The translations under genes and the position numbers were made by a program. A stretch of DNA of 64,000 nt, from positions 14,948,001-15,012,000 of the forward strand of contig CM060838.1 in assembly GCA_030762175.1 (NCBI GenBank), in the 5' to 3' direction. The first letter of the stretch is position 1. Each line of letters begins with the position of its first letter. The stretch comes from Metallyticus violacea (taxonomy: Eukaryota; Arthropoda; Insecta; Mantodea; Metallyticidae). This document shows, piece by piece, positions 1 to 11,631 of the stretch. The notes beneath the pieces were generated by a model. It was given only the letters and a program-made list of their open reading frames with translations. It was not told where the DNA came from and made no database searches.

Positions 1-788
1 AAATGGCGCTTTCATCCAGCCGTTTTATTTTTTTGGTTTATCCTTCTTAGTACGTAGATGAAAGGAGATATTTATAAATTTCTATTAATACTGGAGCTTA
101 AATTTGATTTTTTGTTGTACGGAGGGATGTAAGGCAAAGATATCGAAATGAAAATTGCATTTCATCTTTTTTATTTTTTGTTATTGAAATAGGAAAATAT
201 ACTCACTTTCTATTAGGTTATCCCAAAATAGAAGCTCATGCTTTAATATTAAATTAAAATGGGCAAAATGGTTTACTGGGCTGTCTTTGTTGGCTTAACG
301 TTTAATGAGTGAACTGGTTGTATGCAGTGTTGGATTTAGGAGGCATGGGGGGTGGGGCACACATATACCAGCTTACTGTCCGTAAAACATGCGTAAACTT
401 TTAGCTGGTTCGCACTGTTCTCGTATACTGGACAAAACTTGCCAGGGAATTTGATAACCACTTCTTTCCTATTCATGCTTTGATAGTTCCTATCTGTTTT
501 AAATATAATTATAAACACACTTTGATATGTTTTGATCTTTATATTTAACTTGGGATTCGCGACTAATTCCTACTGTTTTAACTTGTAAATGAACGTTAAT
601 AAAAAGGATGAAAAGATCACCGAAGGATAAAGAAGAGGGCTTAGAATTTCATTTTCCTCAAGCCACTGAAATAAAACGAAGTTAATATGCTGGAATATTG
701 CTTGTTCATTTGTATTGGGAGTGAAGGAAGGGTAAATTTCCGAGGTAAAACTGCTGTACTCTTTCAGGAATAATATTTTTATAAGTGC
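1..788. other. AT-rich spacer, no gene seen
   Basis: No recognisable coding region, RNA gene or transposon. The short open frames on the minus strand are not similar to anything I know, and one of them only reads through the following ATT microsatellite. Confidence 0.6.
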
Positions 789-824
789 ATTATTATTGTT
801 AATAATAATAATAATAATAATAAA

Positions 825-873
<49 letters not shown>
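789..873. repeat. (AAT)n microsatellite
   Basis: About 85 bp of AAT/ATT trinucleotide repeat with a short interruption near 821. On the minus strand it translates as a run of isoleucines, which explains the spurious open frame of this region. Confidence 0.95.
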
Positions 874-874
<1 letters not shown>

Positions 875-2077
875 AGATTTTCCCGTTACCTGTAAGTTGA
901 TTGTCAGTTAATCGCTCTTTTATGGGAGCCCTGACTGAAGTTTTGTAAGTTGCAATGTTGCATTTATTTAACAATTGAATACACTAAAGTGCAATATTGA
1001 TTATTTATGAACATATCCAATATCTAGAGGTTCAAAGTACTTGGTTTTCTTGAACATGTTAGAACCTCCATATAATTGAAAAACCATGCTTAATCCAAGC
1101 ATTATGAAAACCTGTTTACCTAACATATTTAAATAGAAAGGTGTTATATTTTACACTGAATAATGAGTAGTTTTATAAAAGAAAGGATTTAAAATTAATT
1201 AAACTGATCATAAAATCCAGCTGGACATTACATTGTTCCAAAAAGATTGAAAGTGAATTCAAATATAAGACAAGGGAAAGAAATTAATAGATAGTAATGT
1301 TCTTCCTGTGTATGTTGCTAATGTGGCATGTCAAATGATGTTCTCTTCTTCCATTACAGGTAAAGCTGCCAGAATTTCCTAAGAAACCAGTGCATCAATC
1401 AGAAACTAGAAAATAGTCCTGGTGAATATAGAGCATTGTTACTAGGTGGCAAGCACTATCGATGAAGTGTTAGCGGCGTGTGATAAGGTTAGTACTCTAA
1501 GATAGTGTAAGTTTACTGTCTCAAATAGGGCACACAGTAGGTATATCTAAGATGTTCACGGGGTAGCCATTCTCCCCATAAGAGTTATGGGTACCCTCAG
1601 TACGTGCCGCATTTCGTTTGTAACCACAGAAATGAAAGAGAGTGAGAGAAAGATATTTCTGCAATTAGCTGCAAGGGATGGGTTTTCTTTTGAAGTGCTT
1701 TCTTTGCTTTGGCAAATCTTCGCAGCAGAGATGGCGTTTCTGTAATGAGAAATGTACGTGTAGGTTCTATTTTATGTGTTTTATAGTTTTTAAGTTTAGT
1801 TATATATTAAAGGTTCTTATCCTCCTACGTTGGCTATTGCATTATATAATAGTCATTTTAGTAAACGGCATTGAGCACAAGTGTTGCAGTTTCTACTTCA
1901 TTTTAGCTGCATAACAATGATCATACGGGCTGATTCAAAGCATTGTTATCCCATTAATAGATATCATCTTATTTAACGTCATTTAAAATAGTGAAAAATA
2001 CGACATTTTTGACTTTAAAAGAAAATATCTTATAATTATTATTTAAAATATATGGTAACAATGCATAGTAGAAGAAA
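874..2077. other. AT-rich spacer, one splice-like acceptor
   Basis: No gene recognised. A pyrimidine-rich stretch ending in CAG at 1357-1359 looks like a 3' splice site and is followed by 18 open codons ending at TAG 1414-1416. Nothing else supports an exon, so it is discussed only as a weak observation. Confidence 0.5.
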
Positions 2078-2103
2078 AGTATTTATTTATTTATTTATTT
2101 ATG
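2078..2103. repeat. (TTTA)n microsatellite
   Basis: Six or so tandem TTTA units immediately left of the mariner remnant that starts at 2114. Confidence 0.9.
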
Positions 2104-2113
2104 AGTCCATATA

Positions 2114-2756
2114 TGAGATGCTATAAAATTTCGGAACTGGTTTTGTTACAAAGAAAAACTTTATTGACTTGATATATAATGCTATCTCCTTTGAAATACT
2201 TTTCTTGGGCAGCAATGCACTGTACCTACTTTTGGAACGCGGCCTCAAAGTCATTATTTTTGAGTGCAGAACCTTCTGTTATTCACGCTGTATCTCGTCA
2301 ACGATATTAAAACAGCGACCTTTGCCTGCACTGACCCAAACGATGTCAGCAATCTTAACGATCCTCATGAACAATTTCCCGGATATCCTCAACATGATCG
2401 CTAATGATGCTCGTCATCTTTCAGGGACATTCTTCCATTTTTGAAGTGTTTGTGTTTATGCCACTCAAAACATTGCATAATTATCGTAAGATCGCCGAAG
2501 CATGTGACAGATTCCCCAAGTTTAATGCACAATTTCACGTTAGCTCTTTTTCCAACCTGCTATCATGATGAAATCAAAGCAAATCACTTATGTAATGACA
2601 AAAATACTAATTGCACTACTTCCAATGCAAATACAGCGATGCTGCTTGCACAATGCTATTCAAGGTTACAGCTTCCCAGTACTTTGCGTGTAACTCTATA
2701 CTGCCATTTGTTGGCGCGCTACAGAACTAGTCCGGGAAATTTTTGATACCACCTGG
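2114..2756 (-). mobile_element. Core-deleted mariner-like element (non-autonomous)
   Basis: Read on the minus strand, the element starts at 2756 with a mariner-type terminal repeat beginning CCAGGTGGTATCAAAAATTT, preceded by a TA (2757-2758). The left end near 2114-2140 carries a diverged inverted copy (CTATAAAATTTCGGAACTGG on the plus strand), also preceded by TA. In between are traces of a mariner transposase. An N-terminal helix-turn-helix part resembles a 'FEWHK..F..GR.S..DDE' block and a 'V.NIREIVHE' block (about 2520-2370). A C-terminal tail has 'FN.VDEIQRE' and 'DFEAAFQK' blocks (about 2310-2190). The whole DDD catalytic core between them is missing, and the remaining parts have stops and frameshifts. 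The length of about 643 bp is half of a full mariner (about 1.3 kb), so this is an internal-deletion derivative. The transposase family is clear; the exact lineage is not. Confidence 0.8.
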
Positions 2757-2943
2757 TATGAAGGATGGAAAGGATATAGCCACGACCTTTTCTTTACGTA
2801 TAGTTTGTTTTATATAACAGAGAATATTGGTGTAAAGTTCATAGTTTTTGTTAGAAAAAAAACATTTATTTGGAAAAGTTAGCAACCTCTTATTGGATTA
2901 TTATTTCTCCAACTGTTCCGGTATTGATCCATAATTTTGTACA

Positions 2944-2945
2944 GA

Positions 2946-2991
<46 letters not shown>
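2944..2991. repeat. (TTA)n microsatellite
   Basis: About 16 tandem ATT/TTA units without interruption. Confidence 0.95.
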
Positions 2992-2993
<2 letters not shown>

Positions 2994-4403
2994 TAATTTT
3001 AATTTAGTATACGATTTTTGTGTAAATATGATGCAACTAATCACTATTTATACACAAAGTAGGAATAAAATGCAGAATTTGCAACGTCTCAGACAGGAGT
3101 TGAAGTTAAGAGCATACTTGGCACATGATACCATATGTCCCTGTTGATAGTAGTGCAATAAAAACTGGGGAAGTGTATGCTTCGTATGTAAATGCTAAAA
3201 TATCTTGATATGATATTAATATAAGTCAAAGCAAACTATAGTTCCTATGCACCTCGACAGCTGTATTCGGAAAGACACATGATCAAGTTGAAATTAATAC
3301 TAGAACAAACTGCATCGTCGAATTTCTCTAGCCGCTGAGAATATAAAAAACGAACCAGGGATCCTCATAAAGGAAGGTAAGAATTGGATTATAGGGTGCG
3401 AAACTGTCAACGAGCTAATGGTGGCCATTTTGAACATTTCCTATGAAAAATTCATGTCATAGTATTCTGATGAATTCAATTCCTGTAATTAAAATTAAAG
3501 AAACATTTTGGTGTCAGATAAAGCTCCTAAATCATGGAGAGATAAGCAAATTCATTTAAGATATTATTTTAATATCTGAGAAACTTCGCAGTAACGCTTA
3601 CAAGCGAGAGTGCGCTAATGGTATGTACGTCTAAGCCACGAACTTAGCGGTAACGGAAGGGGAGGTGCATACCTCTCAACGCGCCACGTGTCATCGCATA
3701 AGACAGTAGGGGGTGTTCGTCGCTTACAGGTTATATATCTAGTCAACTTTGCCAGATTAACGAAACTTTTAACTTTATTTTCTAATTATCCGTAGTTTAA
3801 TTACAAAATACCCCAGAGGTGTTTTGTTAGTTTTCATGTAGGTAGTCTACCGTTCCCTTGGTTTTGCATGGTTGTTTCACTTTCATAGAGAGCGGGTAGA
3901 AAGCGTTGAATATAAAAGGAAAAATAAGATGTGAAAGAAAATCTTCCTAACAGTTGAACTAAATTATATGAAATTTGCAATATGAACAGCAAAAATCATT
4001 CATAATATAACAGTACTGCCAATGTTAACAAGGAGACAGAATGTCAAATATTAAGGAAAACAAATGAAAAATATTAAAGCGTCAGTGTATATTGAATGTA
4101 TTGGGAGTGTTGCACAGATTAGGTAAAAACAAATGGGGACGTTTAAAACAGACAGGGATATTACAGCTAGTGTATGAAACACAACATATTACATAAGAGA
4201 AACACAACGTAATAGAATAGCAGTAAACCTTGTTTACTAGTAATAAAATTTGAATAAGAAGAAGAAGAAAGAAAATGTAATGAAATTAACATCATAATAT
4301 TGTTAATCTCGTGATTGTAGTTTACTCAAACGCTGACCTTTGATGAAAGTGATGTTTATATACATTACCTTTCTCTCTGGTTCTATATTTCCAATTTATA
4401 GTG
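2992..4403. other. AT-rich spacer with a small GC-richer patch
   Basis: No gene seen. Around 3590-3740 the base composition becomes more GC- and CpG-rich, and there is a CACGTG E-box at 3685-3690. There is no linked reading frame, so this is not called a promoter. Confidence 0.5.
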
Positions 4404-4715
4404 TCGGTCCTGTGGTGCAGTGGTAACCATACTTGCTTTCTAAACCCAAGATCGCGGGTTCAAACCCGGCCAGGATCGATGAGTTTTATCGGGCATAAAA
4501 ATCCTAAGTATGGCTTCCTTCGGAAGGGAAGTAAAGCCGTGGGTCCCCTGTCGTATATTTACTGCATGATAAAGAACCTCAAGTCTGAAAGAAGAGACCT
4601 CTGAGCAAAATTTGTCGGCCGTTTCATGCCCTGAATAGAATTAGACGCTGATGACCTGAGACATTAAAGAGGGTTCGTAAATAAAGCAAATCAAAAAATA
4701 AATAAATAAATAAAT
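4404..4715 (+). mobile_element. tRNA-Arg(TCT)-like SINE, family A, copy 1
   Basis: The head at 4406-4477 folds as a tRNA. The acceptor stem GGTCCTG pairs with CAGGATC with one G-T pair. A box A-like TGGTGCAGTGG and a box B-like GGTTCAAACCC form the Pol III promoter. The anticodon loop holds TCT in the context CTTTCTAA, as in tRNA-Arg(TCT). A tRNA-unrelated body of about 200 bp follows, and the tail is (AAAT)n. Five further copies of this family lie in the window, at both orientations, and their shared limits define the element. It has no coding capacity and would have used LINE machinery in trans. The open frame that crosses it is fortuitous. Confidence 0.88.
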
Positions 4716-4794
4716 CACAGCGACTATACTTACACACACGTCCATCCCTGGAATCTCTATTTTTATGTAACATTATCACAAAATATGCAACAAA

Positions 4795-4797
<3 letters not shown>

Positions 4798-4836
<39 letters not shown>
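4798..4836. repeat. (AT)n microsatellite
   Basis: About 38 bp of uninterrupted AT dinucleotide, next to the inverted repeat at 4837-4940. Confidence 0.95.
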
Positions 4837-4838
<2 letters not shown>

Positions 4839-4940
4839 AAAAAGTCACACTTTGAGATCGCTTGACACTTGTCTTCTTGCCATAGAAGGACTCCACGAGT
4901 CCGAAATATAGCAATCTCAAGTGTGACTTTTTCTTTGTGT
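4837..4940. repeat. Inverted repeat with internal perfect hairpin
   Basis: The arm at 4837-4859 (AAAGAAAAAGTCACACTTTG...) recurs inverted at about 4913-4940 with one or two differences. Inside sits a perfect 6-bp hairpin: GGACTC (4888-4893), loop CAC, GAGTCC (4897-4902), followed by GAAA. The stem followed by GAAA recalls the stem II to GAAA part of a hammerhead ribozyme, but the CUGANGA box is not recognisable. Most likely it is a fragment of a repeat family. Confidence 0.6.
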
Positions 4941-5635
4941 TTTATCTTTTTCTGCTATCATAATTACTGTTAATTTGTTACATTGTTGATATTGTTGCTT
5001 TATTTTTATTTTTCTTATATATATATCAGACTTGCATAGGGACTTAATATTTGTTCCAAAAATACTTATATTTAAATCAAAGGTCCAAAAAGCATTCATT
5101 TGACACAAGTTACATATTATGTAACATTTGTTGAGCTTTTCAAATAAAGACACCAGTTATCAGTTACACAAAAACATTCTTTTAACTTTAGCTTTCGACA
5201 TAGCACAGTGCGTTGCAACATTTCATAGAAATCACGGCTCTTAAAAAACTAATGTTGTAAGAACAATACGACATAGCGTGCATGTTTTAAATAAAAAATG
5301 ATTAATTGGAACATTCGAACCAGCTATTGTCTGGTTAATATTTTTAGTGTATTTGCCATTATTAAAGTTTCTAACCATAGACGATCATATTATAATTTAC
5401 ATCTTATGTTAAACTTTCATCTTATTTTTATTTGTTTATTTATTTTTGCCTCTCATCCCACTGGTACGAGAGTATCAAGTACAATGAAATCTCAAATCCC
5501 GCCCCACTCATACTCCGCAGTATAAGATAGATCGATGAACTTACCTGCTTAGTCGTGTGATATTGCATGAAGTATATGCCTGCAACGCGAGAGATCGTTA
5601 CATAATGACTGCTTTGCTGCTAAATAATAAGGCAT
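4941..5635. other. AT-rich spacer, no gene seen
   Basis: Only short chance reading frames without recognisable domains. Confidence 0.55.
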
Positions 5636-6160
5636 CTAGAGTAGGAGACAAAGAAAATAAAATGTAGAGATGCGAAGAAGGTATACAAGAGGAACAAAGA
5701 AATAAAAATAGAAGAAAAGGAAAGAGAAAATTAAGTTAAAGAGCGGAACAGAATATAAGACATAATAGATGAGTAATGAAAAGTAAAAATGGATAAGGGA
5801 ATATGAATGACAAATCACAGGGAAATTTGAGAGAAGATAAAATAAAAGATTAAAGCAAAGTTTGAGATTAAATAAAAACTTTGAAAAAGAATTCAATTCC
5901 AAGTAAGGGGAACTAAGACACTAAAAAAATCTGAACATAATAAACAATGAAAAAAGTGGGGCGTTAAAACAAAAAACGATCAATGCAGTGGTAGCAATAA
6001 TAGACGAAAATTAAAAATAGATATATAAAGGAAATTATCATAGGTGAAGAAACAGATAAGGCGGCAAGGAGAACCAAGATCTAAAATAAACGACAAGGAA
6101 CAAGAGAGAGAGATGGAGTGTAAAAGAGGACGAGAAAATGGGGAGAAGGGCAGAGGGACA
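5636..6160. repeat. Long purine-rich tract
   Basis: Some 520 bp in which the plus strand is strongly biased to A and G, with many AAGAGGAA- and GAGAGAGA-like motifs and few long pyrimidine runs. It resembles scrambled (GA)n/(GAA)n simple sequence. The hydrophobic open frames on the minus strand here simply reflect the pyrimidine-rich complement (Phe, Leu, Ser, Tyr codons). Confidence 0.65.
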
Positions 6161-7795
6161 TATGCAATATCCACTCTGTTTCCAAGTAGGCGTATAAATA
6201 CAAAGAAGGTGTGTTGACGACGGTATACGGAGCTCTGCATACGTAGTCAAGTCACCGTAAATTAGCGAGAGTTGTGAGACAAACATTGCGGCCATGATGG
6301 ATTAACATGGGACCTCCACTGTGCTATGCGATTACTGTCTACAACTATAGCACATTAGCAATATTAAAGCGTAGCACGCTGTGTCACATAGATCCACTAA
6401 TGGGAAGTATCCCATATATTGCTTTTCTATTAGTTATATGCAGGAAAAGGGGTGTTTGCCTTTGGAAAATAATGAATTAAATTACATAGAAATCTCATAA
6501 ACCCGAGCTTTTGACATTAAACTGCATTTGACCTATATAGAGCGATTCAATAGACGTTAGTTTAAAACTGTTTTATTATATATTAAACAACTGTTAACTG
6601 TTTAACTGTTTAACTGTTTTATTATATATTAAATATTAGAAAAATAAGCGATATCTCACTTATTTATTATTTATATTTATATGACACTGTAGATATTATT
6701 TATTAAATTACAAGAAACGCATTATTTTCTTATTTAAGTATTTCAGTAGCTATTAATGCAGACAAAAATAATATACTGACGTGAATTAGTGCAACTAATA
6801 TAATGAAATTACAGTATTTGTACACAATCATTTGATCGATATATATATGTACTTGAAATTTGAAATTTTTTTCAAGTTTATTGAAAGTTCTAAGAAAAGT
6901 ACAACCTATGTACCTCCTTGCGATTACAGAAATTTAAATACATTGATGATTTTATACTAATCTTTTATCTAAATTCTAAATAATTAAATAAAGTATCAAT
7001 TTTCCACCTAGAATTCTTCAGACCCCGGTCTCCGGTTCATTAGCAGTAACCTACTGCAATTCCAGGGGACTAAATTGAAATATTTCATTTACTGTACATA
7101 TACCATTATTTTATGAGTTAGCTACAGTTTCTACAAACTGTTAATTTTTTTTACTGTAATGGTAAATGTATTCACTTTCTAGAGCAATTTCCAATATCCC
7201 AAGCTCAATAATTAATAAATTTAATATAATTCCACTCTCAACCAATCATAGTCCAATGAATTTTTCATAATCATACACGCATTCTTTATCATCTAAAGTG
7301 TGTGTGTGTATGTATATATATATACATATATATAGTTTTACCTGTAATTAGATAATCTGATATCGACCGACATGACTAGAGTATTTCCATGGTTTTTCTT
7401 AATAGCAGTCGCAAATGTCGGATCATAATTATCTGAAACCGCTTTTATCGTTAAATATCAATAAAAACGAGATTTGTATAGGATGGCAACTAAGCCCATA
7501 TAAATTATACTGAAAGCTACTTAGATTTTAGCTTGAATACTAAGCAAACTACTCAGTCAAAGTAACAATAAATAGACAATTAAAATTAATATAAAGTTTA
7601 GTGAGCCCTTAATTCTGATAAATATCGGTTAGCACATTTTTACTTGGCTTTATTTTTTAGCATATTTATTAATTGATGTGTTGATGTGTGTCACTAAATT
7701 GTAGATTTTTAATTTTTAATTTCACGTAAACGGAAAGTTTTATAACCTCTGAATATTAGCATGTACCATGATTCCGAAAGGTAAAAAAATTGACG
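6161..7795. other. AT-rich spacer with minor simple repeats
   Basis: No gene. It contains a direct repeat of about 22 bp at 6565-6588 and 6611-6633, separated by small AACTGTTT repeats, and a mixed TG/TA dinucleotide stretch at 7298-7334. Confidence 0.55.
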
Positions 7796-8064
7796 TTTAT
7801 TTGGTTTATTTATGGACGCTCTTTAACATCTCAGGTCATCATCGTCCCATTCAATTCGATAAATTTTGCTCAGAGGCTTCTTCTTTCAGGCTTGAGATTT
7901 TTTAACATATCGTTAATCTATGACAGGGGCCCACGGCTTTACGTCTCTTCAGAAGGAAGCCATATTTAGGATTTTTAAGCCCGAAAAAACCCACCGATTC
8001 TGGCCGGAATCAAATCACGATTTTGGGTTTAGAAAGCAGCCATGGTTACACCACCAAGACCGAC
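7796..8064 (-). mobile_element. tRNA-Arg-like SINE, family A, copy 2
   Basis: Same order of blocks as the copy at 4404 but on the minus strand. The tRNA-like head lies at the right end (near 8064), with a G+C-poor, mutated B box (the usual GGTTCAAACCC reads as TGATTTGATTCC here). The AAATAAACC-type tail lies at 7796. It is more diverged than the copy at 44.5 kb, which suggests an older insertion. Confidence 0.85.
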
Positions 8065-10706
8065 GAAACGTGAGAAAGGGTAGATGGTGAACAGCAGGGT
8101 TGATAATCCTAATTCACTATTTAACGAGAACAACTTAAATTTAGCTAAGCCAACGTGTTAATTCCTATCAATATTAATATCCAGTTTAAAGATTCGAGTG
8201 TTGAAGATTTTGAATTCTCAGAAGGAATATTAGATCTTTACGTAAATTATCCTCAAACGTTAGGAAGTCTATGCAGTACATGTAAAGCTGGTGAATAAAG
8301 AAACGCACTAAGAACTGCCTATAAAGATGCAATGAAACGCCGATTTTAGAAATTAATCAGGCCCGAGGATAAACACGCAAGCTGCTACACATTATGTTAG
8401 GAACCAAATAAAGATTCGCAAACTTAGCGCGATTTGATAGAAAGTGTAGAAACTTTTCATAGTATATACCGGCTCTATTTTCAAAGTTCAGAGAGATGCT
8501 GGTATTTTTATTTTTAATTTTCCATTCGTAGCCTTTATTACCTATTATGAGTTTCTTTGCTTCTTATCGGGAATTACCACCTGGATTTGTTTTGAACCTT
8601 GATGATACAGCTATATTTTAAATCCATTGTCTCAATCCCATGATACTGTGTGTGACAGAATTTTAATTTTCGCTTCCGACTGCTCTATCAGGAACGGAAC
8701 ATAAAATATTAGGTTCTCAGTAAACACGTCACAATTAGAGAAAATATTAATAAGGTATAAATAGAGAATCAATATGCAAGTAGATAACCAGCTGTCTGAA
8801 GAAGATATAAGATCTAAGTACGACAGGGAGAGAGCATCCCAAGAAATTGAGTAACCCCCAAGTCTCTAAAATACCCAAAGCCGGAGCTCGAACCTAAAAT
8901 TCTTATGAAAAAATTTAAACAAGGCCTCCAGAAGGTTCCATCCGAAAACAACGTATTCAAAACTCCAGCTTTAAAAATTAAACGTGTTTCAATTGTTATT
9001 TACTAGGTCATGACTTTTCATTTCTCTAGTGACTGAAAGCAAAAGTCATCCCGAAAACTCCCCGGATTTTGCAAAACTCAACGAAAAAGGTAACTTCACT
9101 TAAGGTTCCATATTTAAATTATCTACTTCATTAATCCCGAGTCAGTCATTACATGAACATTTTAATTATTCACAATATGATACAATTGAATGACTGCATC
9201 TTTAGTCATAATGCTAAACATCTTTGCTTCCACTGCAGATGTACCTTACTGTGTCTCTTTCATTTTAGAAATAAAACATTTGAAGCCTGCAGCTGTGATT
9301 AGACAGCAGGAGAAACTTGGTGGTGAAATTCCCTAACGTGGCCGCCCATCATGGAGCCAGCCTTTCCAACAGCTAGGGAAGAACAAAAGGGTGAATTATT
9401 ACACGAACAATGAAACAATTAAAGACTGGGATCGTTTTTTGAACCACTTGCTGGCGGTGTTGGCTGCTCCATTCGAAACAGAACCTACAGTTAGAACTCA
9501 GGGGGCTAGAAGACATAAAACATTTTCCAGACTCATTCTAGAACCAGAATATAAAAAAAAAAGGGCGCAAAAAAGTTTCGGTTGAAATGCCGCGCTTGAC
9601 TAAACAGCACAATGTGGAGCGTTGATGGGGGGTTTCCAATTCCCAGTAGGCTCTCTACTAACATATGGCGGTTCGTAAAAACGATACTGTATTGTGTGCC
9701 TGCGGTATAAGTATCGATATTCGACGTGACGCTTTCGAAAAATTAGCATTTTGTAATATTTACAAGCTTTTCGGTATCTTTGAAAACATTTACTGGATAG
9801 TTTTACAAAATGAGTACTGAAAAGGTAATGTAAATATAAAACTCAAATATCGTAAAACTTTCATTAGCATATGGCACTTTAGTGTTAATTAAAATTATAC
9901 TTGATAAATTTCATGCAGTTGTTTCCAATTTATATTTGTGTCATAGGGGAGGAAAATATCACAGACTTTGCGTAGGTTTGGGATAAATAGCACATTTATA
10001 TCCCATGTCAGAAGTGTCATTACTCTTAATGGATTTTGGACTATTATTTATTACACTGTATTTGTTAAAAGCACAGAGTATGTAAATACTTAATTGTATT
10101 TATTAGTAAATCCATATGTAGTCAGTAATATCACATTGCATTCAAGAGGGAAAGTTAATGTTTATAGTAAATTTAAATATAAATTGTGTCTCTTAAGATT
10201 TCGTCATTTTTCAGATGGAAGTGTTAAATTTATAGACTATTTCTAGCACCTGTATTTATGAACAATGTTTTTAAAAGAAATCAGGAAATTGATGTCATTT
10301 CCATTCAGATAACTGTAATAAAAATTCATTAAAATATGCAAAAAATCACTCTCTTGTGTTTTGTCTGTATACAAGAAATATCACCGCGAATATTTCGGAA
10401 ACGAGATGTGCATTTGATAGGCGTTTTCACAGAGCGAAATATTGCCCAAAGATTTTAGGAATATAAAAGTAGAACATGTTGAAACATCACTGACATTTTT
10501 ATTTTATCTTACATATATAGAAATTAAAATTATCATTTGAATATTCGACTAAAACGTTTTGTGCTCCGTCTGCCTCTGCTAATGGTGCTGTAGTAATATT
10601 TATATATTGCTACATATCTTACATATCTCGACCGTATGATTACATTTATGGTCATACGTTTCTCTCTAAATGATGACTAATTATTTTAGTGTTTCAAGCA
10701 GAAATC
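8065..10706. other. Spacer of about 2.6 kb, no gene seen
   Basis: I see no transposon terminus, RNA gene or convincing reading frame. The 64-codon frame near 9391-9585 has no recognisable domain and ends in a lysine-rich, A-rich stretch. Confidence 0.5.
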
Positions 10707-11595
10707 GCTTCATATGAGGTAGCATTTAGAGAAAATTCGGGTTACTCCAGTAAGGTGTTTAATGTCTTTTGGTGCAGTGGGTTTATTCTTATAGACAGAA
10801 AACCCTGCTGGTTTATAATCTGGGGACTGGATCGGCCAAGTAACTGCTCCTCTTAGCCCAACCCAACAAACTTTTGATCCAACAAGTTGCGATACGATTT
10901 GCATCATGAGCTGGAAGTCATCATGCTAGTACCACATATTCCACCTAGCCTGCAACAGAACGTCCTCTAGCACAAATAGAAGTTTGTGTGTTAAGAGATG
11001 TACATGTTTGTTAGAATTCATTGACCCGTCTATGAAAAATGATTAGAAATGATGATCCACTATTCAGTCTCATAAGTTTACTTTCCACGTGGGGAAGTCA
11101 ATAAGGATTGTTTACTTACCAAAAGTGAATGTTTCTAATGTAAATGTGGCCGTGATTTGCCAACGTTTCTTTGTCAGTAAACAAGATGCCTGAAAAATCC
11201 ATTGTGTCATAGCTTAGTACACATTCACAAAAATTGACATGCTTCTGAACACCGTTTTTCGGAGAGAGAGCCATAATAAGGTCGGAACATACGATAGTGT
11301 CGAATATGCAGTGCAACTCCTGTCTCATGGGAAATCCCGGAAGCTAACGAGCAACAGCTACTAGAACACAAATTTCCCCCTCTTCTCTAGTCACTTTTTT
11401 TGTTCCGGAAACGTTTTCGAAATGTTAAACTTTCAATTGATTAAACAGATTCGCAAACACTGGTTGAGATGGTTGACTGTCTGGATCTCTCTTAGCATAC
11501 ACACTCTTTTTACTTTTTCAATGCATTAAGTTCAAGTCCGTCTTTTCAGCATTTGTAAATGCCATCTTCTGTACTTCTTCTATTAAATATTGAGA
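10707..11595 (-). pseudogene. Decayed Tc1/mariner-superfamily transposase (DUF4817-type)
   Basis: On the minus strand the pieces appear in transposase order. An N-terminal block starting MAFTNAEKTDL (about 11565) resembles the DUF4817 helix-turn-helix region of insect transposases. A block 'GILFTDKETLANHGHIYIRN' (about 11195-11125) matches the usual '...FSDEATF.NHG.VN..N' motif around the first catalytic Asp. A 'YQHDD' trace (about 10930) sits at the position of the second Asp. 'GAVTWPIQSPDYKP' (about 10860-10810) matches the usual 'G...WP.RSPDL.P' motif with the third acidic residue. The usual 'FFLWG.LK' tail that follows is diverged. Frameshifts and stops separate the blocks, so no protein can be made. 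Family membership rests on motif memory, not on a search. Confidence 0.75.
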
Positions 11596-11631
11596 AGACT
11601 CAATGCAATCTGTGTAAAGGAAACAATACCG

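Noticed and set aside
570..974. 134-codon open frame on the minus strand
   Set aside because: Its core is a run of isoleucine and asparagine codons from the (AAT)n microsatellite.
4406..4477. Functional tRNA-Arg gene
   Set aside because: Linked at constant distance to a repeated body and tail in six copies, with stem mutations; it is a SINE head.
5636..6295. Several hydrophobic open frames on the minus strand, resembling membrane proteins
   Set aside because: They reflect the pyrimidine-rich complement of a purine tract; three overlapping frames look alike and no start, domain or conservation cue supports one.
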